Positions 58,363-64,000 of a DNA stretch of 64,000 nt are shown in pieces. Every line of letters starts with the position of its first letter. Positions within the stretch are counted from its first letter, which is position 1. Where the stretch lies: NCBI RefSeq assembly GCF_907164555.1, contig NZ_CAJQZC010000006.1:1-64000 (forward strand). The letters are read 5' to 3'. Origin of the DNA: Paraburkholderia saeva. GTDB lineage: Bacteria; Pseudomonadota; Gammaproteobacteria; Burkholderiales; Burkholderiaceae. The notes under the pieces were generated by a model. It searched no databases and had not been told where the DNA came from. It worked only from the letters and a program-made list of their open reading frames with translations. The translations under genes were made by a program, and so were the position numbers.

Positions 58363-59583
58363 ATGGGCGCCCTCAGTCATATCCGCGTGCTGGATCTCAC
58401 ACGCGTGCTCGCCGGTCCCTGGTGCGCACAGACCCTTGCCGATTTCGGCGCTGACGTCATCAAGATCGAACGCCCCGAAGTGGGCGACGATACCCGCCAC
58501 TGGGGCCCTCCGTACCTGAAAACACCGGACGGCGAAGACACACGCGAGGCCGCCTATTACCTTGCGGCGAACCGCAACAAGCGCTCGGTGACCGTCGACA
58601 TCGCTACGCCGGAAGGGCAGCAGATCATCCGCGATCTCGCCGCGCAGAGCGACGTCGTGCTGGAGAACTACAAGGTCGGCCAGCTGAAGAAATACGGCCT
58701 CGACTATGTATCGCTGAAGGCGGTGAAGCCGGACATCGTCTACTGCTCCGTCACGGGTTTCGGCCAGACCGGCCCCTACGCGCAGCGGGCGGGCTACGAT
58801 TTCATCATCCAGGGCATTGGCGGATTCATGAGCATTACCGGCGAGCGCGACGCGCTGCCGGGCGGCGGTCCGCAAAAGGCGGGCGTCGCCATCGCCGACC
58901 TGATGACCGGCATGTACTCGACCATCGCCGTGCTGACGGCGCTCGCGCATCGCGACCGCACGGGCGAAGGCCAGTACATCGACATGGCGTTGCTGGACGT
59001 TCAGGTGGCGATGCTCGCCAACATGAACTCCAACTTCCTCGCAAGCGGTAACCCGCCGGTTCGCTGGGGCAATGCGCACCCGAACATCGTGCCCTATCAG
59101 ACGTTCCAGACGCGCGACAGCTGGATCATCGTCGCCGTGGGCAATGACGGGCAGTTTCGCAAGTTCGTCGAAGCGGGCAACCGGCCGGAACTCGCCGACG
59201 ACGAGCGTTTCTCGACTAACCCGGCGCGGGTACGCAATCGCGAAACGCTCGTGCCGCTGCTCGCCGATATGGTCCGCCAGCGTAGCAAGCAGGAATGGAT
59301 CGCTGAGCTGGAGGCGTCAGGTGTGCCGTGCGGGCCGATCAACGATCTTGGCGAGGTATTCGATAACGAGCAGGTGATCGCGCGCGGAATGCAGGTCGAC
59401 CTGCCGCATCCGTCCGGCGGCACCGTGAAGCTGGTGCGCAATCCCGTGCTCATGAGCGCGACGCCGCCTGAAGCGGCCGCTCATCCGCCGACACTCGGCG
59501 AGCATACGGACGAGATTTTGCGCGCCGTGCTCGGGCTCGACGATGCCCGCATCGCGGAGTTGAAGTCGCGCTCGGTTATCTGA
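58363..59583 (+). CDS. CaiB/BaiF (class III) CoA-transferase
   Basis: The 406-residue enzyme opens with LSHIRVLDLTRVLAGPWCAQTLADFGADVIKIERP. The catalytic Asp is in GVAIADLMTGMYS, where class III enzymes form a mixed anhydride and then an aspartyl-CoA. GSYNAHPNIVPYQTF-like substrate residues are in GNAHPNIVPYQTF. It moves CoA between two carboxylic acids; which ones cannot be read here, and no dehydrogenase partner is adjacent. ATG 58363 is the family start. In this genus it is often a glutaryl- or succinyl-CoA enzyme, but that is inference. Confidence 0.9.
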   Translation: MGALSHIRVLDLTRVLAGPWCAQTLADFGADVIKIERPEVGDDTRHWGPPYLKTPDGEDTREAAYYLAANRNKRSVTVDIATPEGQQIIRDLAAQSDVVLENYKVGQLKKYGLDYVSLKAVKPDIVYCSVTGFGQTGPYAQRAGYDFIIQGIGGFMSITGERDALPGGGPQKAGVAIADLMTGMYSTIAVLTALAHRDRTGEGQYIDMALLDVQVAMLANMNSNFLASGNPPVRWGNAHPNIVPYQTFQTRDSWIIVAVGNDGQFRKFVEAGNRPELADDERFSTNPARVRNRETLVPLLADMVRQRSKQEWIAELEASGVPCGPINDLGEVFDNEQVIARGMQVDLPHPSGGTVKLVRNPVLMSATPPEAAAHPPTLGEHTDEILRAVLGLDDARIAELKSRSVI

Positions 59584-59613
59584 CGGGAAATGGCGGTTCG
59601 AAACCGCCCTGAA

Positions 59614-59702
59614 TCGCCCCTGATCATCGCCCCTGATCATCGCCCCTGATCATCGCCCCTGATCATCGTCCCTGATCATCGCCCCTGATCATCGCCCCTG
59701 AT
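59614..59702. repeat. 13-bp tandem repeat, about 6.8 copies
   Basis: The unit TCGCCCCTGATCA is repeated six times and once more without its last two bases. Copy five has one change (TCGTCCCTGATCA). It begins 30 bases after the CoA-transferase stop and runs into the 3' end of the hydrolase gene on the other strand. Because 13 is not a multiple of 3, gain or loss of a copy would shift the reading frame there. Confidence 0.95.
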
Positions 59703-60286
59703 AGCGCCGTGAAACCGCCCCCTGAAACCGCCTGGACCGCCCCGGCGAGCGACTCCAGCCAGCACATGCCCTCGTGCCAGTCGCCGAGTCCGCTCTCAGC
59801 GTTGATATGGCCGCGCGGACCGATGTCGAACCAGGTGCTTTGCCACGCTTTCGCACAAGCTCGTGAATACACAACGCTGCCGTATGGATCGTCGGTGCTG
59901 GCCACCACGATCGTCGGGAACGGCAATGCGAGCATCGGCACGGGCGCAAATCCGGACGCATCCGCCGGAAATTGCGGCTCCGACGGATCGGGCACCGCGA
60001 CCAGCAACGCGCCCGCCACCTTCGCAACCTGTGCAGCGTTCGCGTACTGCGTGGCCCAGGCCGCAACGGTCAGGCAACCGAGGCTGTGCGCGGCGAATAC
60101 CACTGGCGCATCGGCGGCGGCTACCACCGCGTCCAGCGTCCGGCACCACGCGTCGCGCACCGGATAATCCCAATCAGGCATCTGCACGCGCGCAAATTCA
60201 GGATGTGCCGCTTCCCAGCGCGTCTGCCAGTGACCCTCGCCGGAATTCTGATAGCCCGGCAAAACCAGAACCTTGTGCTTCGTCAT
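59663..60286 (-). CDS. RBBP9/YdeN-type alpha/beta-hydrolase
   Basis: The 207-residue serine hydrolase opens HKVLVLPGYQNSGEGHWQTRWE and has the nucleophile elbow AAHSLGC, an Asp in VVASTDDPYG and the His in GPRGHINAESGLGDWHEG. This order matches the YdeN/RBBP9 group of small esterases. Its last nine codons and stop (SGAMIRGDDQGR, then TGA) come from the 13-bp tandem repeat, so the C-terminus after LSGA is not conserved sequence. The family fold should end about 15-20 residues before that. Confidence 0.85.
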   Translation of the reverse strand: MTKHKVLVLPGYQNSGEGHWQTRWEAAHPEFARVQMPDWDYPVRDAWCRTLDAVVAAADAPVVFAAHSLGCLTVAAWATQYANAAQVAKVAGALLVAVPDPSEPQFPADASGFAPVPMLALPFPTIVVASTDDPYGSVVYSRACAKAWQSTWFDIGPRGHINAESGLGDWHEGMCWLESLAGAVQAVSGGGFTALSGAMIRGDDQGR

Positions 60287-60319
60287 CGCGAATCCCCGAT
60301 TTGCAGTTTGTTGTCGTTT

Positions 60320-62080
60320 TCAGTGAATTACCCGTCCGACGCCCGCGCCACGCGGATCGGCGGCGGGCTCCGGCGTCGTGCCGTCCACGCGGATCAACTG
60401 GACGTCGCCATTGAACACCTGCCCTTCCAGCGTGTAGCCGAGGCCCTTCAACTGGTCGGCCAGTTCACCCGTCACTGGATGATAAGGCTCCCAGTAAATC
60501 GTCTTCGGCGGCAGCAGTTGATGATGAAAGCGCATCGCGGCCAGCGCGTCGGCGGGCGGCATGTTGAAATCGTAAAGATTCGTCATCACCTGGAAGATCG
60601 ATGTGAAGATGCGCGAGCCGCCAGGCGTGCCGATCACGAGCGCGACCTTGCCGTCTTTCAGCAGAATCGTCGGCGTCATCGATGAAAGTGGTCGGCGGCC
60701 CGGCGCGATCGTATTGACGTCGCCGCCCGTGACGCCGAACTGGTTCGGCGTGCCGGCCTTTGTGACGAAGTCGTCCATTTCGTCGTTCAGCGCGAAGCCT
60801 GCATTGTCCACCACGACGCCTGATCCGAACGGCCCGTTCAGCGTGTAGGTGTTCGACACCGCATTGCCCCATTTGTCGACGACCGAAAAATGCGTCGTCT
60901 CGGCGCGCTCCGGCATCGAGTCGCCAAGGCCCGGCTTGACCGGCGCGGCGCCCGGCACTTCGTCGGGCGAGACTTCGCCGGCGCGCTGTGCCAGGTAGGC
61001 GTCGTCGATCAGCTTGTCGACGGGCACGCGAAACGAATCCGGGTCGCCCATGTACTGCTGCCGGTCAGCAAACACGCGGTCCTCGATCTGCGCGACGAGA
61101 TGAATGTACCCCGGCGAGTTCAAATCGAGCCCGGTAAATGCCGGCTTCAGGTCGGCCTTCATCTTCAGCAGCTGGATGAGCCCCACGCCGCCCGAGCTCG
61201 GCGGCGGCGCGGTGACGATCTGGTAGCCGTTCCATTGGGCCGTCGCCGGCTGGCGCCATACGGCCTTGTATTGCACGAGATCCGTCTTCGACAGAATGCC
61301 GTGCCCGTACATTTGCGAACTGATCAGATCGGCAGTTTTGCCTTCGTAGAATTCGCGGCCGCCGTCGCTCGCGATACGCGAGAGCGTCTGCGCCAGTTCA
61401 GGCTGGCGGAACGTCGCGCCCGCCTTCAGCCCGGCGAAATAGACGCTGAAATTGGTCTTGCCCGCGAAATTCTTCGCCGCATATTCGGCGCGCTTCTGCA
61501 GCCACGGCTCGACGACGAAGCCGTCGGTGGCGTACCTGATCGCCGGGGCGAGCACCTGCTTCCACTTCAGCTTGCCGAAGCGGCGCTGCGCTTCCCACAT
61601 GCCGTCGACAGTGCCGGGCACAGCCACGGCCCGGAACCCGACGAGGCTCATGCCCGGCACCGGATTGCCCTTGTCGTCCAGATACATGTCGCGGGTCGCC
61701 TGCTGCGGCGCGCGTTCCCGATAGTCGAGGAAGTACGGCTTGCCGTCGACATAGAGCGTCATGAACCCGCCGCCACCGATATTGCCCGCGTCCGGGTAGG
61801 TCACCGCGAGCGTGAACGCGATTGCGACCGCCGCGTCCACCGCATTGCCGCCCGCCGCAAAAATCTGCTGCGCCGTGTCCGCGCTGTAATGATCGGGCAC
61901 GGCCACGGCCGACGCATCGAGCACCGCTTTCGGCGCGGCCGTTTTGGCGAGCGCCGGGGCCACGGGCACGAAACTGCCAGCGAGGGCGACGAGCAGCATC
62001 GCCGCGCCCAGCCGTCGGGTCAGGGTAACGGGCAGCGTGACGAAAGGCGCGCAACGCGCATCCTGCATGGGGTCGGACAT
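60320..62080 (-). CDS. ggt: Gamma-glutamyltransferase
   Basis: The 586-residue secreted enzyme cleaves gamma-glutamyl bonds in glutathione and related peptides. It has a signal peptide of about 45 residues ending APALA, then a large-subunit region with GGNAVDAAVAIAFTLAVTYP and GGGGFMTLY. The autocleavage site is before Thr395 in ETTHFSVVDKWGNAVS, giving the small subunit; LSSMTPTILL and GTPGGSRIFTS follow. ATG 62080 has GGAG 8 bases upstream. ATG 62110 would add ten residues. Confidence 0.95.
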   Translation of the reverse strand: MSDPMQDARCAPFVTLPVTLTRRLGAAMLLVALAGSFVPVAPALAKTAAPKAVLDASAVAVPDHYSADTAQQIFAAGGNAVDAAVAIAFTLAVTYPDAGNIGGGGFMTLYVDGKPYFLDYRERAPQQATRDMYLDDKGNPVPGMSLVGFRAVAVPGTVDGMWEAQRRFGKLKWKQVLAPAIRYATDGFVVEPWLQKRAEYAAKNFAGKTNFSVYFAGLKAGATFRQPELAQTLSRIASDGGREFYEGKTADLISSQMYGHGILSKTDLVQYKAVWRQPATAQWNGYQIVTAPPPSSGGVGLIQLLKMKADLKPAFTGLDLNSPGYIHLVAQIEDRVFADRQQYMGDPDSFRVPVDKLIDDAYLAQRAGEVSPDEVPGAAPVKPGLGDSMPERAETTHFSVVDKWGNAVSNTYTLNGPFGSGVVVDNAGFALNDEMDDFVTKAGTPNQFGVTGGDVNTIAPGRRPLSSMTPTILLKDGKVALVIGTPGGSRIFTSIFQVMTNLYDFNMPPADALAAMRFHHQLLPPKTIYWEPYHPVTGELADQLKGLGYTLEGQVFNGDVQLIRVDGTTPEPAADPRGAGVGRVIH

Positions 62081-62322
62081 CCGTGAAACTCCAGGAACTG
62101 AAGGCGCCATGTTGCCGAACGGCGCGGCTTCGGGCAAGACGGCAGAGCAGGCGACGCCAGACGCGCCATCTGCGTGAAAAAGTGAAATCACCGCGTCAAC
62201 GGGCGAAAGTCGTTGCTGCGGGTCCTTCGAAAGGAATCGACAGGCCGTTTTTTTTAGCATCAGAATGGTGCGCAAACCGGTTCACAATACCAGGGCCACC
62301 CACCGGTGCGCGAGAAACATGC

Positions 62323-62543
62323 TCAATGCCCGGCGCCGATCAACCCACCCGCCGCAGCCCCGACGATTGTCCCAACCGGGCCGCCGGTCAGCACGTACCC
62401 GATCGCGCCGCCGCGCCCGCTCCGATCGCGGCGTGCTTTTGGGCGCGCGACATCGAACTGCATGCGCCAAGGCCTGCGACAATCCCGACGATGGCAGCAA
62501 TTTTCAGTACATTTCTCGTGAAATCGGTCGTTATGGTCTTCAT
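62323..62543 (-). pseudogene. OsmB-like glycine-zipper lipoprotein gene with a one-base frameshift
   Basis: From ATG 62543 the frame gives a lipoprotein signal (IVGIVAGLGAC, lipobox LGAC), then SSMSRAQKHAAIGAGA, and runs into AARSGTC and a stop at 62388. In the next frame the expected glycine zipper continues as GAIGYVLTGGPVGTIVGAAA and stops at 62323. Adding one G in the GC run at about 62403-62416 restores a single 73-residue OsmB-like protein. This is either a real mutation or a sequence error in a GC-rich run. OsmB-type proteins are outer-membrane lipoproteins induced by osmotic stress. Confidence 0.75.
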
Positions 62544-62713
62544 ATAGGGTATGTCCTGCGAGGCGGCCTGTGCCGCGACGGTCGCATTCTGGCCGGGCGG
62601 CATTCGTGCGGACAACGCGTTTTACCTCCTGTTGCACGCTGTAACAGCGTCCGGGCGAACTCTTCATCCGGGCCGCGTGCCGCATGAAGCCTGCCTCTGC
62701 CTGCCTCGTCAGG

Positions 62714-62719
62714 TAGAAT
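62714..62719 (+). promoter_or_regulatory. Possible -10 box for glnS
   Basis: TAGAAT lies 53 bases before the glnS ATG. The -35 position is not convincing. A TTGACA at 62719-62724 overlaps it but lacks a -10 at the right distance. Confidence 0.3.
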
Positions 62720-62771
62720 TGACAGATAAGCGGGCGCATTGCGCGTCCTCGAACGACTTTCACCATCACGC

Positions 62772-64000
62772 ATGAATACCGAACGCAACGAAGCGCCCGC
62801 GGCATCCAATTTCATCCGCAACATCATCGATGACGACAACCGCACCGGAAAGTGGGGCCAGCGCGTGGAAACACGCTTCCCGCCCGAACCGAACGGCTAT
62901 CTGCACATCGGCCACGCGAAGAGCATCTGCCTGAATTTCGGCATCGCGAGCAGCTACGGCGGTGTCTGCCATCTGCGTTTTGACGATACGAATCCGGAAA
63001 AGGAAAGCGTCGAGTACGTCGATTCAATTATCGACGCCGTCACGTGGCTCGGCTTCGAATGGACGAAGGACGAAAAAGAGCAGCTCTATTACGCGAGCGA
63101 TTACTACGACAAGCTGTACGCGTTCGCCGAACTGCTGATCGAGCGCGGCAAGGCCTATGTGGACAGCCAGTCGGCGGAAGAAATGCGCGCGAACCGCGGC
63201 TCGGCCACCGAGCCGGGCACGCCGTCGCCATTCCGCGAGCGCACGACGCAGGAAAACCTCGACCTCTTCCGCCGCATGAAAGCCGGCGAATTCAAGGAGG
63301 GCGAGCACGTGCTGCGCGCGAAGATCGACATGGCATCGCCGAACTTCAACATGCGCGATCCGGTCATCTACCGCATCCGCTTCGCGCATCACTACCGCAC
63401 GGGCGACACATGGTGCGTGTATCCGATGTACGACTACACGCACTGCATTTCGGACGCACTGGAAAACATCACGCATTCGCTGTGCACGCTCGAATTCGAA
63501 GATCATCGTCCGCTCTACGACTGGATCCTGAACGAACTCGCGGACGCCGGCGTGTTCACGCGCCCGTTGCCGCAACAGATCGAGTTCTCGCGCCTGAACC
63601 TCACGTACGCGATCACCAGCAAGCGCAAGCTGCTGCAACTCGTGACCGAAGGCCACGTCGAGGGCTGGGACGACCCGCGCATGCCGACCATCGTGGGCGT
63701 ACGCCGGCGCGGTTTCACGCCGGGCGCGATCAAGCTGTTCTGTGAGCGCATCGGCATCACGAAGGTCGATTCGTGGATCGACATGAGCGTGTTCGAAGGC
63801 GCGCTGCGCGACGATCTCGACGACAAGGCGCCGCGTACCGCCGCCGTGCTCGACCCGCTGAAGCTGATCATCGATAACTTCCCGGAAGGCACGACCGAAG
63901 CATGCAGCGCGCCTGTCCATCCGCATCATCCGGAAATGGGCACGCGCACGTTCCCGATTTCGCGCGAGCTGTGGATCGAGCGTGACGACTTCGTCGAAAC
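62772..64000 (+). CDS. glnS: Glutaminyl-tRNA synthetase, N-terminal part (runs off the window)
   Basis: The first 409 codons are present. It opens with an acidic stretch and then [20 protein letters not shown]. The class I HIGH motif is in [59 protein letters not shown] and [23 protein letters not shown] are standard GlnS blocks that separate it from GltX. The KMSKS-like loop is represented by SKRKLLQLV. The C-terminal anticodon-binding domain lies beyond base 64000. Confidence 0.97.
   Translation, partial: MNTERNEAPAASNFIRNIIDDDNRTGKWGQRVETRFPPEPNGYLHIGHAKSICLNFGIASSYGGVCHLRFDDTNPEKESVEYVDSIIDAVTWLGFEWTKDEKEQLYYASDYYDKLYAFAELLIERGKAYVDSQSAEEMRANRGSATEPGTPSPFRERTTQENLDLFRRMKAGEFKEGEHVLRAKIDMASPNFNMRDPVIYRIRFAHHYRTGDTWCVYPMYDYTHCISDALENITHSLCTLEFEDHRPLYDWILNELADAGVFTRPLPQQIEFSRLNLTYAITSKRKLLQLVTEGHVEGWDDPRMPTIVGVRRRGFTPGAIKLFCERIGITKVDSWIDMSVFEGALRDDLDDKAPRTAAVLDPLKLIIDNFPEGTTEACSAPVHPHHPEMGTRTFPISRELWIERDDFVE

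Noticed and set aside
59614..59702. CRISPR-like array
   Set aside because: The 13-bp units are directly tandem with no spacers and no cas genes are present.

Overview
The window looks like a chromosomal segment of a high-GC betaproteobacterium of the Burkholderia sensu lato group, most likely Paraburkholderia or a close relative. The basis is GC-rich codon use, housekeeping proteins that read like Burkholderia orthologs (AroC, ValS, AlaS, GlnS, GalU), a FUSC/DUF1656/HlyD efflux operon behind a LysR gene, and a full inositol catabolic cluster of the Burkholderia type. About 49 protein genes are supported, densely packed, with many ATGA stop/start overlaps. No rRNA, tRNA, CRISPR array, prophage or insertion sequence was seen.

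Layout. 0-13 kb: the end of an ETF-ubiquinone oxidoreductase gene, aroC, a fused MFS/acyltransferase gene, a CBS-domain gene, metY plus a hydrolase, a DUF962 gene, a YihY-type gene divergent from wrbA and a DUF2069 gene, a D-2-hydroxyacid dehydrogenase, a phosphoesterase, a YedK-type gene and a 57-residue membrane peptide. 13-19 kb: a LysR regulator divergent from a four-gene aromatic-acid-type efflux operon. 19.0-19.75 kb: a non-coding block made of two facing copies of a hairpin-rich repeat. 19.8-32.6 kb: a chemoreceptor, a Fsr-like MFS pump, prpE, a nucleosidase overlapping uvrD, then valS and galU.

32.7-45.3 kb: a tusA-like gene and the inositol region. On the minus strand lie the RpiR-type regulator, iolG and a second Gfo/Idh/MocA dehydrogenase. 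Divergent from them lie a sugar ABC importer (binding protein, permease, single-domain ATPase), the iolC-DUF2090 fusion, iolD, iolE and iolB. The importer would bring inositol in, the dehydrogenases oxidise it to inosose, and IolE, IolD, IolB and the IolC fusion carry it to dihydroxyacetone phosphate and malonate semialdehyde. The last enzyme, IolA, is not here. The promoter gap holds a GGAA-N6-TTCC palindrome, the operator type described for rhizobial IolR.

45.4-64 kb: a LivH/LivM-LivG/LivF importer without a binding protein, whose two ATPases carry paired substitutions at one predicted ATP site; a thioesterase, an iron-type alcohol dehydrogenase, a Nudix hydrolase, a threonine aldolase, an MFS/LysR pair, alaS, a CoA transferase, a hydrolase whose 3' end is made of 13-bp tandem repeats, a gamma-glutamyltransferase, a frameshifted OsmB-like lipoprotein and the start of glnS.

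I do not see a clearly undescribed multi-gene system. The strongest leads are the covarying hairpin repeat at 19 kb, the asymmetric Liv-type ATPase pair, the inositol operator/promoter layout and the 13-bp repeat that writes a protein C-terminus.
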